Positions 1 through 7,613 of a DNA stretch of 37,960 nt are shown in pieces (the first letter of the stretch is position 1; each line of letters opens with the position of its first letter). The DNA is from Oscillospiraceae bacterium. GTDB lineage: Bacteria > Bacillota > Clostridia > Oscillospirales > Ruminococcaceae. The notes under the pieces were generated by a model that saw nothing but the letters and a program-made list of their open reading frames with translations, was not told where the DNA came from and ran no database searches. The stretch lies in NCBI GenBank assembly GCA_009783695.1, contig WRCY01000017.1, positions 1 through 37,960 of the forward strand, written 5' to 3'. Made by a program: the position numbers and the translations under genes.

Positions 1-1
1 G

Positions 2-391
2 GTTATGAGTAAGGCCAAGGAAGCCGTATATCATCAGGACTCCATGAAAAATCTGCCCGACGTGTGGAAGCGCAAATACTTCACGGCGGCAGGCAACGAC
101 TGCTTTAAGGTTTCGCCCGAGGTTACGAAGCGGGTCACTTTCAAAACGTTCAACCTCATGGACCCCGTGCCTTTTAAAACTTATCCGTATGATATAATCT
201 TTTGCAGAAACGTAATGATTTACTTCGAGCATAATACAAAAATCGAGGTTGTGAAGCGGCTTTACGAAGCGCTTGCACCCGGCGGATACCTGTTCATAGG
301 GCACGCCGAGAGCATAACGCGCGACACGACGCAGTATCAGTTTATAAAGCCCGCAATCTACCGCAAACCTTTACCCGGAGAAGAAAAATAA
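2..391 (+). CDS. cheR: Chemotaxis protein methyltransferase CheR, 3' part
   Basis: CheR transfers methyl groups from S-adenosylmethionine to glutamates of chemoreceptors during adaptation. The gene runs in from the left edge, so only the C-terminal part of the methyltransferase domain is present and the true start is outside the window. The visible part carries the characteristic FCRNVMIYF segment, then the APGGYLFIGHAESI segment that closes the SAM-binding fold in this family. The frame is open from base 2; the first ATG at 5 is internal. It ends 28 bases before cheB, its functional opposite, so the two are almost certainly in one chemotaxis operon. Identity rests on strongly conserved family motifs. 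Confidence 0.93.
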   Translation, partial: VMSKAKEAVYHQDSMKNLPDVWKRKYFTAAGNDCFKVSPEVTKRVTFKTFNLMDPVPFKTYPYDIIFCRNVMIYFEHNTKIEVVKRLYEALAPGGYLFIGHAESITRDTTQYQFIKPAIYRKPLPGEEK

Positions 392-418
392 TGATACAGA
401 GTGCACCGAGGAGAAGAA

Positions 419-1444
419 ATGTCGAAGAAAATAAGACTGCTTATAGTTGACGATTCAATTATTTTCAGAACAATGCTTTCAAAATCTCTGAACGCTTTCA
501 ATGAAATCGAGGTCGTCGATACCGCCGGAGATGCGTTTGAGGCAAAGGAGAAGATAATCAAGCTGAGGCCCGATGTAGTAACGCTTGACGTCGAGATGCC
601 CAAGATGAACGGCATTGAGTTTCTGAAGAAGCTGATGCCCGAGCATCCGATTCCGACCGTGGTAGTAACTTCATCACCTATGAATGCGTTCGAGGCGATT
701 TCAGCGGGGGCGGTCGAGTTTATTAAAAAGCCGACCAAGTCTGAAACGGATGCCTTTATCGCGGAGCTTGCTAAAAAGGTAATTATAGCCTCAAATGCAA
801 GGGTAAGAAGAATTTCCGCAGCATCGCTGAAAACAGCGGCGCCCATGTCTTTGACTGCTATCGCGAGCGGTGTCAAGTCCAATAAAATTATCGCAATCGG
901 CGCGTCTACAGGCGGAACCGAAGCGCTCGCGAGCGTGCTCGAAAACCTGCCTAAAACCACGCCCGGAATCATCATCGTTCAGCACATGCCCGCCGGTTTT
1001 ACGAAGATGTACGCAGAAAGGCTAAACCGCGTCTGCAACATGGCGGCGCGCGAGGCTGCGGACGGCGACCGCGTTGAAACGGGCACAATCCTTGTCGCTG
1101 CGGGGGAATATCACTTGAGGCTGCATAAGGACACGCGGGGCTTTTATATATCGAGCAAGCGCGGGGATAAAGTTTCGGGGCACTGTCCGTCGGTTGACGT
1201 GATGTTTGAAAGCGTGGCTGAAGTCGCAAAAAGCAATGCAATCGGCATCATTCTCACAGGTATGGGCTCCGACGGCGCGAAAGGCCTGCTGAACATGAAA
1301 AAAGCGGGCGCGTACACAATCGGGCAGGACAAAGATACCTGCGTGGTTTACGGCATGCCGATGGTGGCGTTCAATATAGGCGCGGTGACAAAGCAGGCGC
1401 CGCTGCAGGGGATTCCAAAGCTTTTGATGGATAATTTAAGGTAG
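419..1444 (+). CDS. cheB: Chemotaxis response regulator protein-glutamate methylesterase CheB
   Basis: CheB removes methyl groups (and deamidates glutamines) on chemoreceptors; phosphorylation of its receiver domain by CheA activates it. The 341-residue protein has an N-terminal receiver domain with the phospho-acceptor Asp57 in LDVEMPKMNG, and a C-terminal methylesterase domain with the full triad: Ser163 in GASTGGTEA, His189 in VQHMP and Asp285 in GMGSDGAKG. Both order and spacing match the family. I chose the ATG at 419 because GAGGAGAAGA lies just upstream; an in-frame ATG at 401 would add six residues before the usual start and has no ribosome-binding site. It follows cheR closely, and a hairpin terminator follows it. 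Confidence 0.96.
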   Translation: MSKKIRLLIVDDSIIFRTMLSKSLNAFNEIEVVDTAGDAFEAKEKIIKLRPDVVTLDVEMPKMNGIEFLKKLMPEHPIPTVVVTSSPMNAFEAISAGAVEFIKKPTKSETDAFIAELAKKVIIASNARVRRISAASLKTAAPMSLTAIASGVKSNKIIAIGASTGGTEALASVLENLPKTTPGIIIVQHMPAGFTKMYAERLNRVCNMAAREAADGDRVETGTILVAAGEYHLRLHKDTRGFYISSKRGDKVSGHCPSVDVMFESVAEVAKSNAIGIILTGMGSDGAKGLLNMKKAGAYTIGQDKDTCVVYGMPMVAFNIGAVTKQAPLQGIPKLLMDNLR

Positions 1445-1459
1445 AATACAAAATACGCG

Positions 1460-1490
1460 CCGGCGGGAAACCGCCGGTTTATATCTTTTT
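1460..1490 (+). terminator. Terminator after cheB
   Basis: A perfect 7-bp GC stem (CCGGCGG, 1460-1466, with CCGCCGG, 1471-1477) closes a GAAA tetraloop and is followed by TTTATATCTTTTT. This is a good intrinsic terminator fold 16 bases after the cheB stop, although the T run is interrupted. Confidence 0.7.
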
Positions 1491-1556
1491 ATATCAGAGT
1501 TTTTTATACCGCATTGATGAAGAAGGGACTTATTTAAAATATGGCAGAGCAGAATA

Positions 1557-1706
1557 ATGAATCCTTGTATAAAAAGCATAACAATTTGCGGTGAAAGACA
1601 CGATAATGTATGCGGGTATTTCCCGATTCGATTACGCGACCCGGATGCGGAGACGCTGGAAAAAATAAAGAAACTGATAAAAGAAAAAAATAACATCTTG
1701 CGGTGA
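1557..1706 (+). CDS. Small ORF or remnant of the downstream gene's family
   Basis: A 49-residue reading frame begins MNPCIKSITICGERHDNVC and ends four bases before the next gene's ATG. Its second half (NVCG-YFPIRLRDPDAETLEKIKKLI) lines up with the C-terminus of the next protein (NVCAESMYFRIANPTAEQFKLLEKFV): a shared NVC, YF, I, P and AE, then a charged helix. It therefore looks like the tail of a paralogue, either a decayed copy or a short relative. No convincing ribosome-binding site precedes the ATG at 1557. A GAAGAAGGGACTTA box upstream points instead at an ATG at 1541 in another frame that stops after 17 codons, which fits a frameshifted relic. Function unknown. Confidence 0.35.
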   Translation: MNPCIKSITICGERHDNVCGYFPIRLRDPDAETLEKIKKLIKEKNNILR

Positions 1707-1710
1707 GAAA

Positions 1711-2211
1711 ATGGTTATTAAATATAGTATAGAGGAATGTTGTGAGTGTTTTTTATCCGATGAAAAGATAAGAGCCGGTATGCTGGATTTTATATCTTTT
1801 CTTCGCGGATTAAAAATGAATCCCTCATGGTATCATACGGATTCGTATAAATGTCATTTTAAAAGGGAACGTGTTTTATATATCAGATTAAAACCAAACA
1901 AGGTCAGCATTAAAGTATGCACCACGGAAGCTGTTCATAACGATAACGGCAAGTTAAATACATATTTACAAATAATTCCTTTAAATATAAAAAATGAGTT
2001 TATGAAGCAAATTATGTACTGCGATAAGATTAACTGCAGAAATCACAGGAACACCTGCCATGGTCACGATTATAAAATATCGGGCGAGCTGTATAAAAAC
2101 GTTTGCGCGGAGAGTATGTATTTCCGTATTGCCAATCCGACAGCGGAACAATTCAAGCTGTTGGAGAAATTCGTACTTGCACGTATTGAATACATCAAAT
2201 GTCCATTATAA
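1711..2211 (+). CDS. Unrecognised cysteine-containing protein, 166 residues
   Basis: I do not recognise this family. The protein is soluble, with no signal peptide or membrane segment, and is rich in Cys, His and Lys. It carries CC near the N-terminus, a CDKINCRNHRNTCHGHD cluster that could bind a metal, and a C-terminal NVC...YFRI...AE segment shared with the small ORF just upstream. GGTGAG lies five to ten bases before the ATG and overlaps the stop of the upstream ORF, so the two may be translationally coupled. The gene is visibly more AT-rich than cheB and lon on either side, and no terminator separates it from lon, which has its own promoter. It may be a recent arrival; no function is proposed. 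Confidence 0.6.
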   Translation: MVIKYSIEECCECFLSDEKIRAGMLDFISFLRGLKMNPSWYHTDSYKCHFKRERVLYIRLKPNKVSIKVCTTEAVHNDNGKLNTYLQIIPLNIKNEFMKQIMYCDKINCRNHRNTCHGHDYKISGELYKNVCAESMYFRIANPTAEQFKLLEKFVLARIEYIKCPL

Positions 2212-2269
2212 TCAATTAACTTGGAAAAACCTTAGCATTTTTAAGACGCAGCGCGGCTTAACTTAATTG

Positions 2270-2353
2270 TATAGCTGATAACGCGCCATTGATGCCGAAG
2301 CAGGCAAAGCCTGATTTTGAAAAAATCGGAGCGTTTTAAATTAATCAGCTATA
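2270..2353. other. Folded element with outer inverted repeat (cloverleaf-like)
   Basis: A 10-bp perfect inverted repeat (TATAGCTGAT, 2270-2279, with ATCAGCTATA, 2344-2353) encloses further nested complementarity: AACGC (2280-2284) with GCGTT (2331-2335), a CAGGC-AAA-GCCTG hairpin (2301-2313), and a GATTTT-GAA-AAAATC hairpin (2313-2327). It lies between the unknown gene and the lon promoter and has no reading frame of note. It could be a small structured RNA, a miniature transposon-like repeat, or part of the transcript end of the upstream gene. No poly-T tract follows, which argues against a simple terminator. Confidence 0.5.
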
Positions 2354-2411
2354 TAAACATTTTCTGCACACTTTTGCATTATATGTTAAACCATTTTCGT
2401 TTTATTTCCGC

Positions 2412-2440
2412 TTGAAATTTGCGCTTTTCTGTGATATAAT
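2412..2440 (+). promoter_or_regulatory. lon promoter
   Basis: TTGAAA (2412-2417), a 17-base spacer and TATAAT (2435-2440) form a near-consensus vegetative promoter. It would start transcription near 2447, about 45 bases before the lon ATG. The leader contains a perfect 10-bp palindrome, TTCACGTGAA (2466-2475), just before AAAGGAA, the ribosome-binding site; this could be an operator. No CIRCE or CtsR box was seen. Confidence 0.8.
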
Positions 2441-2490
2441 CTATTATAAACAGACAAAAAATACGTTCACGTGAAAGGAAATTACATATA

Positions 2491-4914
2491 ATGAGTACAA
2501 AAAACAACGCTAATATCGAGATTATGCCCGCTCTTCCTATGCGCGGGCTGGTAGTTTTTCCGGGAATGGTTCTGCATTTTGATGTGGGCAGGGATAAGTC
2601 TGTTCACGCGCTCAAAACGGCGGCCGCCGGGAACAGGAAAATTTTTCTTATCGCACAGCGCGATTCAGCCGTGCCCGACCCGTTGTTCGACGAGATTTAT
2701 AAAATCGGCGTAATCGCAGAAATTCGGCAAATTCTGCGCACGCCGGACAATACCACGCGGGTTTTGGTCGAGGGGCTGACAAAAGCGCGTATACATAAAT
2801 TCCGCGAGACTGAGCCTTTTATTGAATGTGAAGTTACGCCGATTGAATCAAAAGCGGCGGCAATGTCCGCCGACCAGAGCACTGCGCTGCTTCGGGTTTT
2901 GAACGATACCTTCCGCGAATACAGCAGCCTCGCGCCGAAAATGCCGCCGGAACTGTACGAAAGCATTATCACCGAAAAGAGCCTGCCGCACTTGTTCGAT
3001 AAAATTGTGTTTAATGTTTATCTCAAGGTGGAAGACAAGCAGAAGCTCCTCGAAATCAGCAGCCTTAAAAGGCGCATAGAATCGCTGATTACAATACTTG
3101 AGAACGAAGCTGATGTGATGGAGCTCGAAATAGATATACATGACCGCGTCAAGGACGCGCTCGACAAAAACCAGCGCGAGTATTACCTGCGCGAGCAGAT
3201 GAGAATCTTGTCGAAGCAGCTCGGGCAGGGCGAGGACTTACAGGAAGAAGCCGACGAATACATAGACGAAATAGAAAAGTTCGGCTTTGAAGCCGATATA
3301 GAAGAAAAGCTTATTAAGGAAGCCGAGCGGCTTTATAAGCTATCAGTACATTCGCAGGAGGCGGGCGTCGTCCGCAGTTATCTTGACACGGTGCTTGACA
3401 TGCCGTGGAATACGCTCACGAAAGATAAGACCGATATTAAAAAGGCGGGCGCCCAGCTCGACAAAGACCATTACGGGCTTAAAAAAGTCAAGGAGCGGAT
3501 TCTCGAGCTGTTCGCGGTTCGCACGCTCAACCCGGACTTAAAAGGGCAGATTATCTGCCTGGTTGGCCCTCCGGGCGTGGGTAAAACCTCGGTGGGAAAA
3601 TCAATCGCAAAATCGCTCGGCAGAAAATACGCACGCATTTCTCTCGGCGGTGTACGCGATGAGGCAGAAATCCGCGGGCACAGAAAGACCTACATAGGCT
3701 CGATGCCCGGCAGAATAGTAGGTGCCGTGAAGCAGTCCAAGTCCATGAATCCGCTTATTCTGCTTGACGAAATCGACAAGCTCGGCAGCGACTACAAGGG
3801 CGACCCAAGCTCCGCTCTGCTTGAGGTACTCGACGTGGAGCAAAACAGTAAGTTCATCGACCACTACCTTGAGATTCCGCTTGATTTAAGCCGCGTGCTT
3901 TTCGTGACGACCGCAAACACCACGGATACAATACCTACGCCGCTGCTTGACCGTATGGAAGTTATTGAGCTCGGAAGCTATACGCGCGAGGAGAAGTTTA
4001 ATATTGCGCGGAAACATTTAATTCCGAAGCAGTTCAAAAAACACGGCGAGAAGACTAACATGCTTAAAATCCGTGACAATGCGGTTTATTCGGTTATTGA
4101 TTTTTACACGCGCGAGGCGGGCGTACGCAAATTGGAGCAGCGCATTGCGGCAATTTGCAGAAAAGCGGCGAAGAAGCTTGTAACGGGCGAAGCAAGTGTA
4201 GCCGTCACCGACAAGAACCTCAAAGAATTTCTCGGCGTTAAAAAATACACGCCCGACATACTGCTCAAGAATGACGAAGTCGGCACTGTGAACGGCTTGG
4301 CGTGGACGTCGGTGGGCGGCGTGCTCATGCCGCTTGAAGTCGCGGTTATGGAGGGTACGGGTAAAATAGAAATCACCGGCTGTCTGGGCGAGGTCATGAC
4401 CGAGTCGTCGAAAATCGCCGTGAGCCTCGTGCGGGTACTCGCGCCGCGCTACGGGATTAATCCCGAGTTTTACAAGGACTTCGACCTGCACATACATGCA
4501 CCTGAGGGCGCGGTTCCTAAGGACGGGCCGTCCGCGGGAATCACGATGACTACTGCGCTCGTGTCGGCGTTGTCGGGGATTGCGGTAAGGCGCGACGTCG
4601 CCATGACAGGCGAGATTACGCTGCACGGCAGGGTTCTTCCAATCGGCGGTCTTAAAGAAAAAACAATGGCGGCATACAAGGCGGGAATTAAAACTGTAAT
4701 TATCCCGAAAGAAAACGAGCCGGAAATCGAGGAGCTTGACGATGTGGTTAGAAACAGCCTGAAGTTTGTAATCGCCGAGAATATTAGCACGGTTTTAGAA
4801 ACCGCACTCGTGAAGACTAACATTGCGCCTTATAAAAAACCGAAAGAGAATATAAACGCGGAAGTAATTCCGATGTCTGAAAATAAAGGCAAAGCAGCAG
4901 TAAAAATAGATTAA
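2491..4914 (+). CDS. lon: ATP-dependent Lon protease (LonA type)
   Basis: Lon is a cytoplasmic hexameric AAA+ serine protease that degrades misfolded and regulatory proteins. The 807-residue protein has the usual bacterial LonA architecture and length. An N-terminal substrate-binding domain beginning with PALPMRGLVVFPGM is followed by a coiled-coil stretch around residues 180-290, an AAA+ module with Walker A GPPGVGKT at 359-366 and Walker B LILLDEIDK, and a C-terminal protease domain. That last domain has the catalytic dyad Ser681 (KDGPSAG) and Lys724 (GGLKEKTMAA), 43 residues apart as in the Escherichia coli enzyme. It is a single-gene transcription unit with its own promoter and a strong terminator. 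The C-terminal tail after about residue 775 is variable and charged. Confidence 0.97.
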   Translation: MSTKNNANIEIMPALPMRGLVVFPGMVLHFDVGRDKSVHALKTAAAGNRKIFLIAQRDSAVPDPLFDEIYKIGVIAEIRQILRTPDNTTRVLVEGLTKARIHKFRETEPFIECEVTPIESKAAAMSADQSTALLRVLNDTFREYSSLAPKMPPELYESIITEKSLPHLFDKIVFNVYLKVEDKQKLLEISSLKRRIESLITILENEADVMELEIDIHDRVKDALDKNQREYYLREQMRILSKQLGQGEDLQEEADEYIDEIEKFGFEADIEEKLIKEAERLYKLSVHSQEAGVVRSYLDTVLDMPWNTLTKDKTDIKKAGAQLDKDHYGLKKVKERILELFAVRTLNPDLKGQIICLVGPPGVGKTSVGKSIAKSLGRKYARISLGGVRDEAEIRGHRKTYIGSMPGRIVGAVKQSKSMNPLILLDEIDKLGSDYKGDPSSALLEVLDVEQNSKFIDHYLEIPLDLSRVLFVTTANTTDTIPTPLLDRMEVIELGSYTREEKFNIARKHLIPKQFKKHGEKTNMLKIRDNAVYSVIDFYTREAGVRKLEQRIAAICRKAAKKLVTGEASVAVTDKNLKEFLGVKKYTPDILLKNDEVGTVNGLAWTSVGGVLMPLEVAVMEGTGKIEITGCLGEVMTESSKIAVSLVRVLAPRYGINPEFYKDFDLHIHAPEGAVPKDGPSAGITMTTALVSALSGIAVRRDVAMTGEITLHGRVLPIGGLKEKTMAAYKAGIKTVIIPKENEPEIEELDDVVRNSLKFVIAENISTVLETALVKTNIAPYKKPKENINAEVIPMSENKGKAAVKID

Positions 4915-4951
4915 AATCAAACCCCCGATTTAAAATCGGGGGTTTGATTTT
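4913..4951. terminator. Bidirectional terminator between lon and the VWA lipoprotein gene
   Basis: A long, nearly perfect inverted repeat (AAAATCAAACCCCCGATTT with its complement, turn at 4930-4934) begins inside the lon stop codon. It is flanked by A-rich sequence on one side and T-rich sequence on the other, so it should end transcription from both convergent genes. Confidence 0.9.
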
Positions 4952-4958
4952 CAGATGT

Positions 4959-6449
4959 TTAGGTCAAATAGCGATTGATGATTTTTATTAACAATTCGTT
5001 CAGCTTTTCAACGTCGTACTCGCCTATAGTAGGCTCAACGTGACGCCCTGTGCTGACCCCCGAATGCCCGGTTACGAACGTGTAGGTTCCGCCTGTGGTG
5101 ATTGCGAGGGTTCGCATGAGAAACTCGGTTTCCGTGCAGCCGTCGCTCGCGAGCAGCGGAATAATTCTTATTCCTTTTTCTGCGGCTTCCATAGCAAGGC
5201 GGGACATTGCGGGTACTGTCGTCTGGTTATGGTGCGGGGGTGCGTCAAGCACGATGAACATCAGCTTTACGGAATCCGCTTCCCATTCATGCTCGTTAAT
5301 GGCGTTTTGCAGCGCCGCGTCCACAGCTTCGGGGCGGTCGCCGCCGCCTGCTGCGCTCTGCGCGTTGAGGTTTCTGACCTGCGCGGCTATGTCGGTGGAG
5401 AAAGTGAACGGGCGAACCACATATTCATCGCCTTTGTCGCGGTAAAAATTAACGCTTAGACGAATAGGCAGGTTAGCGTTATTGCGGCTTACGTTGTTTA
5501 TGACGTCATCAAGTTCGGTTTGCAAATAGTGCAGCTCGTCGCCCATAGAGCCCGTGGTGTCAATTACGAACATGAGGTCTAACTTCAACTGCGCGGGGCT
5601 TCCCGCGCCCTCGAAGACGAATGTTGTTTCGCTTTCGGAAACGGAAACCTGCGTCTCGCCGTTAACGTTTACGGTGATAGTCGTCGGCGAATTATTGTCG
5701 GGGAAGCTGCCGAAGCCGCGGAAGACATACGCCATTCCCTCGTGGTCGGTGATTGCCTTAAACTGCGTGTTTGTGAGTATTACTTCCGCGCCGCGGACAG
5801 GGTTGTTGTTTTCATCAACAACCTTAACTACGGTGCGGTTGGCGGCGAAAAGCTGCCAGTGGCCGGCGAACTCGCGGAACTGTTCGTTCTGTCCCATTAA
5901 ATTTGACCAGAAGCTCCAATTCCTATTGTCGTTCCACTCACCCGCTGTAAGAAGTCCTGCCTGAGGAATAAGGCTGGGCTGCTGCTGTGTGACGGAAAAC
6001 GCCGGAGCGAACGGCATTTCACCGTAATACTCGCCGTCAGTATCACTGCTCCAAAGCATATCGACAGCAGGCGTAGGCGGCGAAAGAGCGCTCAGCTCGC
6101 CATCTCCGCCCCGCGGAGATTCGTCAGGAGCAGAGTCGGATACGGCTGTACCGGAAACGCGCTCAGGTTCGGCAGGGGCTGCGGCATCACCTGCCGCGCC
6201 GGCATCCGACGGCGGTACTCCTTCATAAAAGTCGCCGGAGGAAAATGATACTGAATCCGTTGAATCGTCACCTGCGGATTCAAAGGAATCTGCGGCTCCC
6301 GTAAAGTTTCGCAAGCCCGAATCCGACTCTATAGGCGCGGGGTCTGTTGAATTATCATTTCCGCCGGTTTCCGCGGTGTTGTTTTCCGAAGCGCACGCGC
6401 CAATTAACAGCGAGAAAATAAGCAAAGCTATAAGTAATAATTTTTTCAT
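4959..6449 (-). CDS. Lipoprotein with a von Willebrand factor A domain
   Basis: A 496-residue surface lipoprotein. MKKLLLIALLIFSLLIGAC is a signal peptide ending in a lipobox, with Cys19 as the lipid-anchored residue. A long low-complexity acidic, Ser/Pro/Ala-rich linker follows to about residue 140. Next comes a small beta domain (VVKVVDENNNPVRGAEVILTN) resembling carboxypeptidase-regulatory or Big-like folds, then a VWA domain from about 290 to the end. The MIDAS metal site is complete in its first motif (Asp297-Thr-Thr-Gly-Ser301), with a later DAPPHHN loop. VWA domains bind ligands through a metal ion; the partner here is unknown. I chose the ATG at 6449 because GGTGA precedes it and the signal peptide starts there; the frame is open 22 codons upstream through a repeat element. 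Confidence 0.85.
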   Translation of the reverse strand: MKKLLLIALLIFSLLIGACASENNTAETGGNDNSTDPAPIESDSGLRNFTGAADSFESAGDDSTDSVSFSSGDFYEGVPPSDAGAAGDAAAPAEPERVSGTAVSDSAPDESPRGGDGELSALSPPTPAVDMLWSSDTDGEYYGEMPFAPAFSVTQQQPSLIPQAGLLTAGEWNDNRNWSFWSNLMGQNEQFREFAGHWQLFAANRTVVKVVDENNNPVRGAEVILTNTQFKAITDHEGMAYVFRGFGSFPDNNSPTTITVNVNGETQVSVSESETTFVFEGAGSPAQLKLDLMFVIDTTGSMGDELHYLQTELDDVINNVSRNNANLPIRLSVNFYRDKGDEYVVRPFTFSTDIAAQVRNLNAQSAAGGGDRPEAVDAALQNAINEHEWEADSVKLMFIVLDAPPHHNQTTVPAMSRLAMEAAEKGIRIIPLLASDGCTETEFLMRTLAITTGGTYTFVTGHSGVSTGRHVEPTIGEYDVEKLNELLIKIINRYLT

Positions 6450-6528
6450 GTTTTCACCATGTCCTTTCTTCACAAACGAATAATGTAAACAACGTTTTCC
6501 CCGATTCAATGACATTCGTTTTCAACCT
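6450..6528 (-). repeat. Dispersed leader element, copy before the VWA lipoprotein
   Basis: Read on the minus strand it contains ATTGAATCGGGGAAAACG, then 36 nt from the GGGG an AAGGAC box directly before the lipoprotein start. AACGAATGT and ACATTATTCGTT can pair around the core. This matches the other copies in the window (7563, 21422, 21975, 22118, 28278, 28360, 30581, 33174, 37946) in core, spacing and position relative to a start codon. Confidence 0.75.
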
Positions 6529-6584
6529 TAAGCTCCTTTCAAAATTGTCTTGTTAATCATAAAACAATATATGTAATATAAAGG

Positions 6585-6613
6585 TTGCAAAACCAGCAAA
6601 AATATGGTAATAT
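6585..6613 (+). promoter_or_regulatory. Promoter of the acetyltransferase gene
   Basis: TTGCAA (6585-6590), a 17-base spacer and TAATAT (6608-6613) lie 26 bases before the ATG at 6639, divergent from the lipoprotein gene. AAGGGGGC is the ribosome-binding site. Confidence 0.65.
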
Positions 6614-6638
6614 ATATTTTAGAAAAGGGGGCTTAATT

Positions 6639-7223
6639 ATGTTAGATAAAAGCGTTCCGTATGTGAGGATTTTAATGAAGAGAAAGGCGGGCGTGTCTGT
6701 TCCCGAGGTAAGTTTGCCCGACGGTTTCAAGTTTGTCTTTTTTAAAGCCGGCGACGAAAATTATTGGGCGGAAATAGAAACATCGGTGCTTGAATTTGAT
6801 AGCGAGCAGACAGCGCTTGAGTATTTTCAAAAGAACTTTCTTCCCTTTCTGCCGGAGCTTGAAAAGCGCTGTATCTTTATCGAAAATGCAGACGGCAAGA
6901 AAGTTGCTACGAGTATGGCATGGAATGATTACCACCTTAAAGCGGAGCTTCAGCCGTGGCTGCACTGGGTTGCAGTGAAACCCGGGGCGCAGGGTTTCGG
7001 GCTCGGTAAGGCGATTGTCTCAAAAGCAACGCGCCTGCTGATTGAAATGAACGGCGATGCGGACTTATATCTGAGCACGCAGACATGGAGCCATAAGGCC
7101 GTAAGGATTTATGAAAAGCTCGGCTGGAAGATTGTCTACTCGAAAAGGATTCGCCATTACTCAAGGGTTAACAGCGAAAAGGCGAAGAAGATTTTAAGGA
7201 GAATAAGACAGGCGAAACGTTGA
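6639..7223 (+). CDS. GNAT-family N-acetyltransferase
   Basis: A 194-residue protein of the Gcn5-related acetyltransferase superfamily, which moves an acetyl group from acetyl-CoA to an amine. The C-terminal half has the acetyl-CoA-binding signature WVAVKPGAQGFGLGKAIVSKA (an R/Q-x-x-G-x-G/A loop) and the typical motif B strand-helix, LSTQTWSHKAVRIYEKLGW. The N-terminal part (about 100 residues) is divergent, so the substrate cannot be inferred. Start: ATG at 6639 behind AAGGGGGC. A TTG at 6585 would extend the protein by 18 residues but lies inside the -35 box of the promoter, so I reject it. The basic C-terminus (KKILRRIRQAKR) is unusual but short. Confidence 0.85.
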   Translation: MLDKSVPYVRILMKRKAGVSVPEVSLPDGFKFVFFKAGDENYWAEIETSVLEFDSEQTALEYFQKNFLPFLPELEKRCIFIENADGKKVATSMAWNDYHLKAELQPWLHWVAVKPGAQGFGLGKAIVSKATRLLIEMNGDADLYLSTQTWSHKAVRIYEKLGWKIVYSKRIRHYSRVNSEKAKKILRRIRQAKR

Positions 7224-7248
7224 CTTAAATAAAGAAATATGATATTAT
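7220..7248 (+). promoter_or_regulatory. Promoter of the cupin gene
   Basis: TTGACT (7220-7225), a 17-base spacer and TATTAT (7243-7248), overlapping the stop codon of the acetyltransferase gene and followed by AAAAAGGAGG, an ideal ribosome-binding site for the ATG at 7271. Confidence 0.65.
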
Positions 7249-7270
7249 AATAAAAAGGAGGCACAGAATT

Positions 7271-7531
7271 ATGGAGATAAAAGTAAGGAAAGCGACGCCC
7301 GATGACATCGCAAAAATGACAAAGCTGCCGACATGGGGCTGCGAGGTTTCAACTTTCGACTGGTATTATGACAGCGAGGAGCATTGCTACCTGACCGAGG
7401 GTGAAGTTGTTGTTGAGTACGACGGCGGCAGCGCAGGCTTCGGCGCGGGCGATTACGTAATTCTGCCCGAGGGCATGAAGTGCGTATGGAAGGTGTCGAA
7501 AGCGGTTAGAAAGCATTATCAATTCATGTAA
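7271..7531 (+). CDS. Small single-domain cupin (DUF861-like)
   Basis: An 86-residue protein with the pattern of the cupin_3/DUF861 family: WGCEVSTFDWYYDSEEHCYLTEGEVVV followed by GAGDYVILPEGMKCVW. The conserved E..YLTEGEV strand and the GD.V.LP.G strand form the small beta barrel. Relatives occur as stand-alone proteins of unclear function and as domains of ureidoglycine-processing enzymes. Here the classical metal-binding histidines are reduced to one (His in SEEHCYL), so metal binding is uncertain. AAGGAGG seven to eight bases before the ATG is a very strong ribosome-binding site. It is probably a cytoplasmic ligand-binding or small enzyme protein; the substrate is unknown. Confidence 0.8.
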   Translation: MEIKVRKATPDDIAKMTKLPTWGCEVSTFDWYYDSEEHCYLTEGEVVVEYDGGSAGFGAGDYVILPEGMKCVWKVSKAVRKHYQFM

Positions 7532-7562
7532 AGGAATAGTTCATAATTAAACGTTCATAAGC

Positions 7563-7613
7563 GGTGAAAATGTCGTTTAAAAAGCAGTTGCGAGAGATGG
7601 ACTTGTTGAAAAT
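7563..7613 (+). repeat. Dispersed leader element, copy before the WalJ-like gene
   Basis: GGTGAAAATGTCGTTTAAA is followed 35 nt from its first G by TGGACTTGTTGAAAAT, directly before the ATG at 7614. It is closest to the copy before remA (33174), matching it at most positions across the whole element. The core has GGTG where others have GGGG and the Shine-Dalgarno reads GATGGAC, so this is a diverged copy. Confidence 0.65.

Noticed and set aside
6450-6515. Extended lipoprotein start at 6515
   Set aside because: The extra 22 residues come from the leader element and would place the signal peptide internally.
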